A DNA stretch of 64,000 nt from Epiperipatus broadwayi (GCA_028023455.1 JAQFVV010012394.1:26359053-26423052); one strand, 5' to 3'; counted from the stretch's first letter, positions 23,028-34,805 are shown. Notes: generated from the letters alone by a model not told the origin. Program-made: numbers and translations.

Positions 23028-23126
23028 TAACTTACAAGCTTAAGAGAATAGTGTCATGTGATCTATGACTCTTAATTTGACTATTAATAGATAGTATTGT
23101 ATTTATTTATATGTATATATTAGTAA

Positions 23127-23663
23127 GAAAATCAAGTCATACATCATTTGACTTAACTTATTAAGTTTATATTACAAATATAATATAATGACCATGCTAA
23201 TAGCTCTAAACAAGCTTTTCCGATAAATGCCAGAAGAGAAAGCATTTAAAATCTCCTATCTAAAATTATCCCTATCCCCAAAACAGTTTTGAGCTGACAA
23301 CTCTCCTCAGTGAGACACTAGGATATTCAGATATTAGATAACAACTCAAGTGCAGCATTTATGTAATCGTTAACTATTAAGTAGAAAATCTGAAATTTTC
23401 AGACATATATTATGTCTTCAAATTCAGCTATCTAACAAATAGCCATATGGGACTGAACTAAATTCAGATATACCGTATATTGATAGCTTTATGAATATAA
23501 CATCACCAAAGCCTTAAAAGAAAAACTATAATAGTAAGAAAATCAAGTAATACATCACATAACTTATTAAGCTTGTACTACAAATGTAATAAAATGAGCA
23601 TGATAATAGTTCTAAACAAGCTTTTCTGATAAATGCCAGAAGAGAAAGCATTTAAAATCTCAA
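23127..23663 (+). repeat. Pair of about 140-bp direct repeats
   Basis: The block from TAAGAAAATCAAGTCATACA to AAGCATTTAAAATCTC at 23,127-23,270 is repeated at 23,531-23,663 with roughly 10-15% differences by eye. The 3' part of each unit matches the arm of the preceding hairpin. Confidence 0.7.
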
Positions 23664-24074
23664 CAAATGAAAGATTTGACTATGTAAGACACAGTTCTGA
23701 TTCATCCTTATCCCAACTGATCTCAGTAAATAATAGACCCCAATAAAAGAATATTTTATTAAGTCAGTTGCATTAATGTTTGATCTATCTTCTAGTCTAT
23801 TACATATCTTCTTCTTTTTTTGTCTCTATTAACTTAGCCAATATGATAAGATTTCTTTATATTCATTTTCAGTTACAGAGGAGTTGTTTGTTTAAAATTT
23901 CTTTATATTACAGCATTTATTGTAGCAGTATTATAATATATGATAATCTTATTACAATAATATTCAAGTCTTTAAAAAAGTTCTAGTTTCTACTCTGTAT
24001 GCCATAAAGGGTATCTTTTTACATAACTTCAATTCATTAAATATGAGTCTTCACACCATAAACACTTTCAGTGA
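23664..24074. other. AT-rich non-coding sequence
   Basis: Nothing recognised. Confidence 0.4.
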
Positions 24075-24312
24075 GCTAGATTTGTTAAAATAGGCAAAAC
24101 TCACTATACGTATTGCCACACACAGCAAGCTAGAGTAATCAATGGATGCCAGAAGGCTGGTGCATAAAATCCCATCTAGTGCCTACTCATCCAATATCCC
24201 CAGACTAGTTTCTGGCTGTGGCCTTCGTCAGTGAGAAACCTTGGATCTGAGATCACTGCACCTAGATATTAGGATCTAATGGTGGTCATGTGATGTTTAT
24301 TGAGTTAGATTT
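24075..24312 (+). repeat. FB1 family copy
   Basis: Contains TAATCAATGGATGCCAGAAG, CTACTCATCCAATATCCCCA, CTTCGTCAGTGAGAAACC and ends TGGTCATGTGATGTTTATT, giving both arm and end. Confidence 0.7.
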
Positions 24313-24596
24313 GGGTTGTCTGCATTGAATTTGTCCTGAATGGTAGAATACTTGATGATACTATATTAATAAGTGATGAATGGACATTGTTTTGATAGAA
24401 ATAGAGTAGGCACTGAAAGAAAATGGGTTAATGATATCATTTGCTGCCATGACAGTGTATGTAAATAGGAATTATGGTTCTGATGTAGAATGTTAAATGG
24501 AAAGTATTTTAATTTGTATTAAATGTGACTTAAAACTAAAATATTATAAAGTAAGTCAATGAAAGTAAGTGAGGAAAAATGTCCTGCATGAATTAG

Positions 24597-24712
24597 TGCA
24601 GTGGTATTGGACTTTGGAGCATATCCTTGGATTGATTCCAATTCTGGAACTACCTATACTCAAACTTCTTATGAATTCCTGAGCAATAAAGCTATTTGAT
24701 TATTTAGTTAAT
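24597..24712 (+). repeat. SINE-Q copy
   Basis: TTGGACTTTGGAGCATATCC, TTGGATTGATTCCAATTCTG (B box-like), CTCAAACTTCTTATGAATTC and GCAATAAAGCTATTTGATTA. Well preserved. Confidence 0.7.
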
Positions 24713-24764
24713 TAAAGAGGGGAAAAGATATTATGAAATGATAGTTGGACAGGAAGTTATAAAG

Positions 24765-25030
24765 GACTAAACATCACATGATCACCATTTTCTTATGCTT
24801 GCTTATAACTGTTATTAAAACATGCAAAACTCTATACAGTAGTGCCACTCAGTGCAAGCCAGAATAATCAATGGATGCTCATTGATGAAAGCCATAAGCT
24901 AGGAACTAGTCTATATTGGATGAGTAGGCACTAAATAGGGATTTTATGCACAAGCCTTCTGGTATCCATTGATTACTCTAGCTTGCACTGAATGGCACTA
25001 CTGTATGGAGAGTTTTGCTTGTTTCAATAA
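24765..25030. mobile_element. FB1 fold-back copy
   Basis: The left end ACTAAACATCACATGATCAC leads into TCAATGGATGC. The centre switches to the opposite arm (ATTGATGAAAGCCATAAGCT), which runs out through GGCACTACTGTATGGAGAGT. The terminal TIR is missing on the right. Confidence 0.7.
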
Positions 25031-25039
25031 AAGTTATAA

Positions 25040-25585
25040 AGGAATTGTGCTACATTTTATCTAAGTGATGACATATAATAAAGAAATCAAAGTTTTAATT
25101 ACTATTATTAAATAGCTTGTAATAAGAGTATGTTACATTTATGGCATATATGATACCAAATTTTAGATGGCTTGAGGGATAGGAATATGAAAAGCAGTGG
25201 GAGTATAGATTAAAAAAGAAAATGCTTAAGAAAAATGAGCCAAGTTATCGATGTAAAAGCACTAAAAATAATAATATTCCTATATTATCATAAAAATTAA
25301 ATCTCAAAATGAGAATTTAAATAGGACATGTTAAAAGTATGTTAGATGGAATCTGAAAAAATTTATAAAAAGTTGATTATAATCGACAGAAAGGCAATAT
25401 ATGTATTTTAAAAGTAAAAGCTAAATATAGGATGTTAAAATTGCAAATGATAAATGATAATCATAACAACAGTGATTCTATTAATTATTATATTATAACA
25501 TAAAATATCACCAGACCCCCGCCTTACACAATACTTTTAAAGGCATGGCTGGCTTAGACTCAAAACATCAAGATGTTTTTTTTAA
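25040..25585. other. AT-rich non-coding sequence
   Basis: No gene seen. Confidence 0.4.
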
Positions 25586-25589
25586 ATTA

Positions 25590-25830
25590 CAGGCTCATAA
25601 ATAAAAGATGGTTGCTGGAAAAAAAGTATATTAAATTTAGAAATCCAGGTGATTAGATCCAGAATCAAAATTCCTTACTGACAAATTCCATAAACCAGAA
25701 ACTAATATGGAGATGTGGATAGAACATCGTTGGATAAGGATTTAATAAATATTGCCATCTAGCATTTATTGATTATTCAAGCTTGCACTAGGTGGCAGTA
25801 CTGGATTAATGAAATTTGCTATTATATTAC
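25590..25830 (-). repeat. FB1 family copy, diverged arm
   Basis: Retains ATTTATTGATTATTCAAGCT and TGCACTAGGTGGCAGTACTG from the FB1 arm, with the rest strongly diverged. Confidence 0.55.
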
Positions 25831-25834
25831 AAAT

Positions 25835-26640
25835 AGGCAATTTCGATCATTTATTTACTTCAGTTTGATTCTACAATAACGAGAAGATCGGAAATGCAAC
25901 TTTTGGTTTAAAAAACAATATTTAATTTATACTGCTTATTAAAGTTTATCACTCTCTTTAACACACTGTAGATTCAGATTTAATCAAATTCTATTTATAT
26001 TTGAATAAATTTAAAAATCTAATAGCTTTAATTCCTTTTTTTTTTTTTTTACTATTTGTAGATATCTAAATCTTATTATAGTCCATAATCATAAACAAGA
26101 GATAAGAGAGAAATTAAGAATCGTAATTAGTCAAAGAAGACAGCTTCTAATATATATTTTAACACACTTAATAACTAGCGATGTATTCTTTATTTTAAGC
26201 CTTTCTCTTATAAGTCAAGCAACTGCTTATAATTAAAATAAAAATGGTTTATTTTTCAGACAATTACAATTTATGAAGCAAATAAATACTTCATCAATCA
26301 GAGAGACTTAAAGAGATTTTACAGTCTTTTCATTGCAAATAGTTTAAAAACTGAAAGCACTGTTTACTTCATTTTTAAATGACATTGCGTATAAACAATG
26401 CCGGCAATTTCTAATAAATTACGAATTTTAAATTTTAAAAACAGACTGATTATATAATAAAAATTTGGGTTAAAAAGTTGACTGTTTTGCGCACATCAAT
26501 AATAGAAGTAAAATAACTACTATATACTCTAAAATCCATTTCCCCAAAATAAATTAGCTTTCACATTTTACAGATATTCACGCTGTAGAAAGTCATAGAA
26601 TAGATGAGCATCTTTAAACAGATCCCAAGAGATTTTAAGA
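25835..26640. other. AT-rich non-coding sequence
   Basis: Nothing recognised. Confidence 0.4.
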
Positions 26641-26649
26641 TCAAGAATC

Positions 26650-26765
26650 AGACCGCATATGAGATGGACGAATGAAATAATGACGTTTCCTGGTGTGATG
26701 TGGAAAGAGGGGCTAGAGATCAGAGAAACAATTAAATTGGAGAAACCATCATCCTGCCGTAGATT
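26650..26765 (+). pseudogene. Possible RTE ORF tail fragment
   Basis: The frame reads RPHMRWTNEIMTFPGVMWK, resembling the C-terminal block of RTE-type ORFs. In this window's own RTE that block reads RWMDEIRKCAGVIWRREA. Similarity covers under 40 residues and then fades, so this is a tentative relic of a plus-strand RTE. Confidence 0.45.
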
Positions 26766-26869
26766 GACAAACTTGGAAAATAATAACGATGATTATTGTA
26801 ATGAAGATATCAGTATATTCAAGAGTCTCATGCTGGATGTTGTTTGTGATATGGTGGAGCTAAGATAAG

Positions 26870-27830
26870 GCTGCACTGATAAAAAAAAAAAGTAATTACT
26901 TATATGTGTGATTTTCAAATCTTAAAGAAGACTAAAGAATCCACAAACTGATCATGAGCTCTGTGGACACTATTTTCATTGCTGCTTGGCATTTACAACG
27001 TCCATATTATCCAAGATTGAAACAGATTGGGATTTAAAAAACGAATGTTTATAATTGTAACATTTTATAAATGAAAATCACAGGATGTTTCATTATAAGA
27101 AATAGATTGCAGATTTTCACAAGAAAACTCTGGATTTTTTCAGATATCCAACTTACAACCAACTTATTTATCCATATAGTATTAGTATGCAAATAGGTAT
27201 TTATCTATCTTTGTCCGGATGATAAAAATCTCAAGAATAATTGGAGTTAGTCAGGTAAGCTTGATAAGGCGTTTGCCTTTGTTGTGATAGAGGAACTGCA
27301 GTAATATTTATAACACTTTACATTTTTTTTAAAAATGTATGATTAACTTATTAATTAATTCAGGATTAAAAATTGGTATCAACCATTCTCTCCATCAGTA
27401 GTGGTTGTGAGAAATATTGTGAATTAAGAAAAAGGAATAGCAGTGCTGATAATAGTACTCATATAAACTTTCCATTTTTAGGTGCTCAATCAAGAATCCC
27501 TTCAAAGATTATGAAGCAAAAATGAACTTAAAGTTTCAAATAAATTTATTTTTTTCCAGATCCAACAAAAAAGCCAGCTTGTTATATTTGATATTCCAAA
27601 TATTACTGGTCTCATCAATAAATTCGGTACCACTCAGTCATCACAGTTATTTGTGAGAGAAATGTTATTTATTAGCCTCCATTTTGGGTAGGAGATCAAC
27701 AAAAGTCAATGATTGTCAAATCTATGCATATAGTAATGAAATGGAAGGATTTAATAAAATGGATAATAAAATTTATTTTCTGCTTGAAGATTCTTTTATA
27801 ATTATCACACAACCACCATTTCTTATTGCT
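26870..27830. other. AT-rich non-coding sequence
   Basis: No gene or repeat family recognised. Confidence 0.4.
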
Positions 27831-27834
27831 TCTG

Positions 27835-28380
27835 TCCATACAGTAGTGCCATACAGCACAAGTCTTGGTAATCAATGGATGCAAGAATGTTTCTGCATAA
27901 AATACCCATCTAATGCCAACTCATACAATATCCCCAGGCCAGTTTCTAGTTTGTAACTTTTACCAGTGAAGAGTCTTGCATCTGAGAGCACTGCTCCTAG
28001 ATCTTACAATGGTGGTGACAGGTTTTTAAAAAACTCAAGACACTAAAATGCATAGATACCGAACTGGGTTCAGATTTATATGACTATCCAAGCAAATGAG
28101 CTTGGATTGAAAACATTCTATTTTTATCTTGGGATCATAGATTTATAGTTAACTAAATAGTTAACAATGGCTGATAGAGGGTTGCATTAGATTGTAAGAT
28201 CTAAGTGCAGTGCTCTCAGATCCAAGGCTCCTCACTAATGAAAGTCACAACCTAAAAACTAAGTCTGGGGATATTGGATTAGTAGAAACTAGACACAAAT
28301 TTTATGCACAAACCTTCTTGCAACCATTAATTACTAAGGCTTGCCCTAGATGGCACTACTGTATGGAAAGTTTGGTACTG
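27835..28380. mobile_element. FB1 fold-back copy, long form
   Basis: The forward arm (27,835-28,010: TAATCAATGGATGCAAGAAT, CATACAATATCCCCAGGCC) and reverse arm (28,160-28,375: ACTAATGAAAGTCACAACC, GGCACTACTGTATGGAAAGT) flank internal sequence with GAACTGGGTTCAGATTTATA. It is an example of the longer FB1 structure. Confidence 0.7.
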
Positions 28381-28384
28381 TTTC

Positions 28385-28980
28385 TCTTTTATAATGATAG
28401 TTGTCTAAAAAAATCCATACAATTAGTAAATAGTGATTTCTTTGTCTGAGAATTCTATTGTGAACTCATCCTAACTCAGAAGGAGCTTAACCTCAAATAA
28501 TGAACTAATCCAGGCTACAATATAAATAAATGGCCAATTGGCATAAATAGTCTAATTGGAAAGCTAGGTCAGTGAATCGATTGTTTCATCTTGCTGTATT
28601 AGAAGATCATGGGTGACAACACCTGACTACTTTCTGACATCAGAAGACAATAACCTCATTATCCAGTACTGGTAGAACATCATGGGGCAGGCTCAAGTCT
28701 GGAGCAGGAAGTTGCTAACTACTGACATCATCTAACCTAGATGCAAGGAAAGTCATTTGTAGGCTGGAAGTATCAGTTCAAAAGGGAAATCTCAGCATTC
28801 ATTCCCAAGTACTTGTTGTGCTTCTAACAACTACACACTTATAATTTTCCAGCTGTAACAGAGATGAACAAATGTATACAAACTAGATATGTTACTGTAA
28901 ATACTTTTAATATAGATTTTAACATTTAGTGAACAAGTTGTGTGTTATAACTGAATGAATGAAACATTATTCCGGTCATA
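28385..28980. other. Non-coding sequence
   Basis: Bases 28,560-28,830 are less AT-rich but hold stops in the frames inspected and no recognised repeat. Confidence 0.4.
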
Positions 28981-28984
28981 CAAA

Positions 28985-29108
28985 ATATAAGAAAACAAGT
29001 AGGCAAAAAATTTGAGTATTGGAAGTAATAGAACTGGACATGATTCCTGGACCTTAAATTCTAGAGTTTGCCATTTTACCACTGTGGAAAACCCTGTAGG
29101 GCAATAAA
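28985..29108 (-). repeat. SINE-Q copy
   Basis: Read on the minus strand, ACCACAGTGGTAAAATGGCA, TAAGGTCCAGGAATCATGTC and TCCAATACTCAAATTTTTTG follow the family order. Confidence 0.6.
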
Positions 29109-29392
29109 AGAAACTGGTTCCATTTTTTCTAAATATTTTTCAAAACTTAATTTTTCACAGTAAAGTTTTGTGCTAAGTGTAAACATTAATTCACCGACTA
29201 TAATTTTTCTGTAACATATTATTATAAAAAGACTTATTATGAAGATACATTTAACAAACATTTTAAATGTATATCATTATCATTAAGAATACATAAATAT
29301 CAGATACCATATTCAAAAAGGTTCTATAGAAGTTGCTTAAAATATTCATTGATATAATGCAAGAATAACAGAAAGCAATGAAAAGATCATAC

Positions 29393-30180
29393 TACGAGGG
29401 GGTACTCAAAAATAAATGGAATCATGAGTGAGCACATTGTAATAAATACTTCTGCTGCTAGATGTCTTCCATGGGGATTTCCCTGCACTAGTCTGCCAAC
29501 TTTTGTCACCGAGAGAAGTTGTGTTATGTGACAGTAAATGAAGTTTTTAGGTGTGTCTTGCTTATTTGTCAATTTTTATAATGGTTGAAAAGTTTAAACA
29601 ATGTGAAATTCTGTTTTCTGTTAGGAAAAATGTTAGGAGTTATAATGCATAAAACAGTTTACAAGAAAGCTCCTCTGGGAAAACCCCAAGTTTATGAGTG
29701 GTGTAAATTGAAATGCCAAATTTACCAAAAGCATGATGAATGAAGTCCTACATCAAAAAGATACTGATTTTTTGAATGCACATGGTATTGTTGATTCAGA
29801 ATTTGCTCATAATGTTCAGACATTTTAACTACAAGTTTTGAAATGTTTATGTGATGTGGTAAAACGAAAGTGTCTCAAAAGGGTTCATGTAAGCTTTACC
29901 ACAGCAACACACCAATTCACAAAGCCTTGATTGTGATACAATTTTTTAATTAAATTTAGCATAACCCAGCTTATCCATCAGCCGTATTCACTTGATCTCA
30001 CTCTGTGCAACTTCTTTTTATTTCATAGAATGTGTGGATTTAAAAGGGGTGAAAAAAAAAACAATGCAGACATTAAAAGGTATCAATTTGCAAGAGGTTA
30101 CAGATTAATACATTTAGACTGGGGGTTTGCATTAAATGGACTGTACTTTGAGGGGATTCAATTTATAACACCCTAAAAAT
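29393..30180 (+). pseudogene. Mariner-family transposase pseudogene, copy 3
   Basis: The most complete of three related mariner copies. It starts with a TIR-like TACGAGGGGGTACTCAAAAA at about 29,393. The translation begins near 29,580 as MVEKFKQCEILFSVRKN, then with frameshifts shows FLNAHGIVDSEFAHNVQT (the block before the second catalytic aspartate), VLKCLCDVVKRK, then IHQPYSLDLTLCNFFLF, equivalent to the conserved YSPDLAPCDFFLF block. A C-terminal NGLYFEGIQF follows. The DNAPAH block is changed to a threonine- and histidine-rich remnant. Stops and frameshifts abolish function. The right TIR is not clear. Confidence 0.85.
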
Positions 30181-30438
30181 AGATACACAATTTATTATCA
30201 CAAAAATTCAGGTTACATATTTATAAAAAATGTTTTACTTTAATTTGAGGAATAATGCACTAAAAACCAAATTTTTTTTTTCTTAAACCACAGTTTGGAT
30301 TGGGATATTTAACTTGAAATAGAAGCAGGGGAATAGAAAAATTAATTAATTTAATTCTGGACCAAGAAAAGGTTATTTTTTGCTTTTTAGTGCTTTACTT
30401 TACAAAGAAAAGCATTTTTTAAAATAAAATATTTTATA
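30181..30438. other. AT-rich non-coding sequence
   Basis: Nothing recognised between the mariner and the Penelope-like remnant. Confidence 0.4.
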
Positions 30439-31060
30439 TTAAATACTGCCTAAGGCTACACTAGTAATAACAAATCTATGATTTTTTATTTTAACATTAC
30501 AGCAATTTCCACAATTAATTTTATATATAATTCCCTTTTTATATTTCATATTATCTCTTATTTTATAGTTACTTATTAATTTGTCAAGATTTTTATTATT
30601 TGACCATCCTATGTTAATGTTTTTATCCATATAATTTTTATTTTTTAGTAATGTAAGATAAATTTTAGAAAAATATAAAAGTTTTATTCATTTTTTATTA
30701 TTTTTACATCTGCTATTATTATTTATAATACAGTTGTTATTAATATTTGAATTAGGTGGTTTATAATTAAAAAATATACTTTCAATACTCTTAGGGTTAT
30801 ATCCGTAATTAGTGAATAAGTTCAATAAATTGTTCCTTTTATAAAATAGCTATACTTCTGTGTTATATCTATCATTTTTATGTTTAAAATTTTTAATAAC
30901 TGCCATCTTTTGTATCCCTGCCTGTTGTGAATCTATAGAAATTATCTTTTTAAATTTACCTTCTATAATGAAATGTTTTAATATAGTTTTGTTTTCATTA
31001 TATATATATTAATCTCTATATTCAAATACTTGATTTTAATATCAAATTCCAATTTTGTAA
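30439..31060 (-). pseudogene. Penelope-like retroelement remnant (RT end and linker)
   Basis: Minus-strand frames, with shifts, follow the C-terminal half of a Penelope-like element: KLEFDIKIKYLNIEI, then ISIDSQQAGIQKMAVIKNF (family pattern xxDSQHPxHIKKxVIKNL), a stop, then NNLLNLFTNYGYNPKSIES (family LLxxGYP-like block). After this come NLDKLISNYKIRDNM and KGIIYKINCGNC, which match the segment just before the GIY-YIG endonuclease. The YIG strand and the rest of the nuclease are missing. The first frameshift lies in a TA-rich run near 31,007. PLEs are retroelements related to telomerase-type RTs. The upstream RT catalytic motifs were not found, so this is a truncated relic. Confidence 0.7.
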
Positions 31061-31109
31061 ATTTTATATTATAAATTTATTTAAAGCACATTGATTACAT
31101 AACTAATAT

Positions 31110-31265
31110 TTACTAAGGCATTAAACCTAAAGCATGTGCGGTTGAAAATGTGATGGTAGGGACCTCTACAGGTCTTAACCAGAATCTTATGCATTGGAAG
31201 AAAAGAGGGGAACCCTTCTTTACTTCAACCTACTTTCTATATAAATAGGTAAAACTGAAGTGGTT
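31110..31265 (+). repeat. Family F copy, single arm
   Basis: Begins ATTTACTAAGGCATTAAACC, includes GGGACCTCTACAGGTCTTAA and ends TACTTTCTATATAAAT. It matches 52,577-52,715 almost end to end, which defines the element's limits. Confidence 0.7.
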
Positions 31266-31269
31266 AGAT

Positions 31270-31775
31270 CTGAGAGCATGAAGCTATTCAATACTTCACT
31301 GATTAAGTCCACAATTCCTATTATACATTTTATATTGTATATATTATTATTAAATTCTTTACAGATATTATTTATAGTTCTTTTGTTACCAATTATTAAT
31401 TTAAAAATTATTGATTTATAAATAGCAAATGTTCTGCACTCAATACCATGATCTTAATCATTATTAATAATTATTACCAATCTTTTATTAATCTAGAGAT
31501 TATTTCTAGTTTGGATATAAACTGTAAATCTCATAATATATATATATATATATTTTAATTAAACATAAACACATGGAAAAATTTAATATCATCTCTTTTT
31601 CTTTCTCAGTGATGAAAGTTTATTCATCAAAAAACGGTACAAAAACAGTTAAATAAAAGGTTTACAAAGAATGGTAAAAATGAAATTCATGAGCAACATG
31701 GTAAAAGGGGAAGAATACATATGAAAAGGTAAAGGGATGTGGAAAGGGTGTGTATTAACCATTAAAGACAAATAA
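31270..31775. other. AT-rich non-coding sequence with a short TA run
   Basis: No gene; a (TA)n run lies at about 31,539-31,556. Confidence 0.4.
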
Positions 31776-31778
31776 ATG

Positions 31779-33175
31779 TTACAATTATGAATTATTTTAA
31801 AGTCTAGAGTTTAAATATGAGTAGCATTTTAGGAGCACAATATTGAGAAGTCCAATTTGCGATGGATAATTTGATAATAGGAAAAGACTTGGAGATAACA
31901 ACATTGAAAACAATAAATTTAAACAGGATGAATCACTTGCAATTAAAATCATTAGGCCAAACTGCAGTTTACTTTGCAATAATACTTGGATAAATTTGTT
32001 TATAACAATAATGCTAAAACCACTATGAATAGTATTTTTTTCCTTCTTGTGAATGAGAAAATCAACATTGGCAACAATCCCCACAGCACCCTCATCCTAG
32101 CATTCCCCCTCAAAGGAACCATGATTTAGGTTTCTGGGGCCCCTCCCAACAACCAGACTCTCTCATTCAATCAGCAAAATTGAGTGTAATGAAAATTTTA
32201 ATTAAAAGGTACAATTAGAAATTATTTGTAAAGTCTAGAATTCAAATATGAATAGTGTTTTAGGAGTACAATATTGAGAAATCCAGTTTGTGGTAGATGA
32301 GTTGAAAAATAGGAAAACATTTGGAGATAACATAAAATATGGACTAAATCAATCTACTGTTCAGTTCTTCCAAATGGCCTAGAACAGAGGTCCCCAACCC
32401 TATGCCCACGGGTACCATGGCGCCCGCAGACCATTTTATGTGTGCCCGCCACTATCCGAACATGATAAAAAATTATTTATCTGATACAAATAAATTTAAT
32501 TTTTAAAATTTCTTATAAATTATTGTATTATATTGTAATCAAATTGTAGGGCATACTATACTTTTAGAGCGTAAAAATATAAACATTAATTATAATGTTA
32601 AAATTTTATTTTTGAAATAAATATTTTTTTGTACATTATGTGTATTATTAACAATATCCAAGTATAAATTTACATTGAAAAAATAATTGGTGCCCACCAC
32701 TTGGTTGAAAAAATAAATGGTGCCCGCTACCTGGCCAGTATTATAGAATGTGCTCTTAAGTGCAAAAAGGTTGGGGACCCCTGGCCTAGAACATCTTCCC
32801 AAGAGAGCAATCCTGAATACCTTGGAAAAATTATGGAAAGACTATGGAGAACAAGAAAAAAAAATCCAAGCTTCAAAATATCTCTGCTGAAAACAATTCT
32901 AATCCATCATGAAAATCACACGAACAGCAAAAGACCAGCCCTATCAATAACAACATTGGAAGTAAAGTGAATCATTTGCAAATTAGAATCATGAGGCCAA
33001 ACTGCAACTTATTTTGCAATAATACATGGATAAAATCATTCATCACAATAATGTTAAAGAATCGCCATAAATAACATTTTTCCTATCTTGTGAATGAGAA
33101 TTTAGGCCCCAACAACCGTACTCTCTCATTCATTCAACAAAATTAAGTGAAATGAAAATTTTCATTAAAAGGTAA
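31779..33175 (+). repeat. Tandem duplication, second unit interrupted
   Basis: Unit 1 (about 31,779-32,205) and unit 2 (about 32,206-33,175) share long blocks: TAGAGTTTAAATATGAGTAG / TAGAATTCAAATATGAATAG, GGCCAAACTGCA and CTTGTGAATGAGAA. Unit 2 carries about 615 extra bp between GGAGATAACA and CAACATTGGAAGTAAA, including a hAT MITE. Confidence 0.75.
32377..32791. mobile_element. hAT-family MITE with exact 8-bp target duplication
   Basis: A 399-bp element (32,385-32,783) has terminal inverted repeats CAGAGGTCCCCAACC and GGTTGGGGACCCCTG (14 of 15 paired). It is flanked on both sides by the 8-bp duplication GCCTAGAA. Eight-base duplications and CAGNGGTCCCCAACC-like ends are diagnostic of hAT non-autonomous elements. 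Subterminal copies of TGGTGCCCRC occur near the right end and inverted copies near the left. There is no transposase. Confidence 0.92.
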
Positions 33176-33179
33176 AATC

Positions 33180-33850
33180 TCTGTAGCAATCTTTTGTAAC
33201 TTCAATGGCTGTCATATATTTACATAGCGTTTTTATAAAAGGTGAAATTATTTTCACTTGTGATTACATTGTTGATATAGCTTGTATATGAAAAGAGAGC
33301 TAAGAACGCCCCCCCCCTTTTTTTTTAATAGGGATAGCTTTAGAGAAATTTAATTCCCTAAACTAGTTAAAAGAGAACAAAACAGGGAGCCAGAAACAGT
33401 GTTAACTGGAGTTCTTGGCTCCCTCTAGTGAATAAAACCATCTCTTTTTCACCATATATACCTTTTTAGACAAATTTAAAATGTCCAATCCACCTACTTT
33501 CTTGAATCATGTAAATAAAAGCTACCTAAAAAAAAAAACTGATCCTCAAGATGCATTTCACACTAAACTACTATCCAAGAATTGGCCCAGAAAAAAATCT
33601 CTTACATCTTCATTTATTCACTATTCATTAGAGTGCATAAAGTTTGATACTTGTAAATCAGATTGTCTACTTTTTTAAGATGATGCCTTACCTCTTCAGA
33701 CATATCATTCTGCCCTCTGCCATGTTTTTCATACTTGTATATGAACTATGTCCAATTGTAATGAACATATGTTTAGGTAAGACATCCTTGATCTACCCAT
33801 CAATCTTATTTCCAAAAATGTTACCCTTTGAAATATTTTGGTGAAAAATA
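33180..33850. other. Non-coding sequence
   Basis: Includes a C-then-T homopolymer junction near 33,309. Two short open frames near 33,481-33,844 lack recognisable motifs. Confidence 0.4.
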
Positions 33851-33854
33851 TCAT

Positions 33855-34065
33855 ATCTCAAAATGTGATTCAAGGATTTAACTTTCCTCAATATAATCAC
33901 GTTCACCAATTCTTTTTTTCATCTTGGTTTCTCTCAATGCCTGATCATTAATTAGCCTTCTTCATTCAGTCAACCTTCTCCAAAACTGTATTTACATAGC
34001 TTCCAATCTTATTCATTCTTTCCCAAACACCACATTTCACATCCATATGTTAATATAATCCAACA
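33855..34065 (-). pseudogene. Probable LINE ORF2 tail remnant
   Basis: On the minus strand, with stops, the frame gives IRLEAM, IQFWRRLTE, RRLINDQALRETKMKKRIG. This follows the LINE tail pattern in which (R)LEAxExxxLRR is followed by RxxN or RxxDxxL blocks. A neighbouring frame reads TYGCE just upstream, as in LTYGCEtW. Clade unknown; heavily decayed. Confidence 0.45.
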
Positions 34066-34590
34066 AAAATTCCAATAAATTTTGCTTTATTTTTTGATAT
34101 TAATATGAATATTAGCAAGAATGAAAAACTAGAATAACAGTTTGATAATCTAAAAAAGTATAACGAACTATTATAAGACTATAACTAAACATAATTTAAT
34201 TATTCAATTACGTGTAATCCTTTTTTAAAAATACTGTGTAATTTGTAATTTCGAGTTTATTATTCTAATAAATAAATCTATAATATTCTATGCATACTCT
34301 TTTATGTTTGCATTTTGCAAATAATTTCCGGTAATCTAGCATCCCTTAATTTGGAAACTTCTATCATCCTGGTAATATCCTTTACCATGAAATATGCACA
34401 AAGCCTATTATTGGTATAGTGCATGGTCATTGTAATGAATAAAAATCCCTTGCAATACTTTATGTTAGTGATTAACTGAAAATGTGAGAAATACAGTCTT
34501 GTTATAGTATAGTTTATTTTCTATTTATATTAATTATAGAAGCCATTCTGGCACAAGTCGTGTGTTAACCGTGTTCTATTTTTTTGAATT
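34066..34590. other. AT-rich non-coding sequence
   Basis: Nothing recognised. Confidence 0.4.
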
Positions 34591-34594
34591 ATTT

Positions 34595-34805
34595 AATTAA
34601 TTAAACAATCAAATAACTTTATTGAAGTTGAAGCACAAAAATTCCAGAATTATAGAATGATCTGAGGGACTTTATATTCCAGAGTCCATCATTCTACTAC
34701 TGTATTAAATCATAAAGGGCAAAAAAATATCAAATGACTTTATTGCTTACGCGTTCATACGAAGTTTGAGCACCAGAAATGCAGAACCAAAATTGATTTG
34801 GATTT
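34595..34805 (-). repeat. Two SINE-Q copies in tandem
   Basis: The first (34,595-34,705) has ATCAAATAACTTTATTGAAG and TATATTCCAGAGTCCATCAT. The second (34,728-34,805) has ATCAAATGACTTTATTGCTT and GAAGTTTGAGCACCAGAAAT and is truncated at its head. Same orientation, as at 10.5 kb. Confidence 0.65.

Noticed and set aside
22752-23663. CRISPR-like array from repeated AAGCTTT/GATAAATGC blocks
   Set aside because: Repeats are few, long, diverged and irregularly spaced, and the genome is eukaryotic.
32590-32970. Open frames on both strands around 32.6-33.0 kb
   Set aside because: They cross the right end of the hAT MITE and the target duplication, so cannot be host genes.
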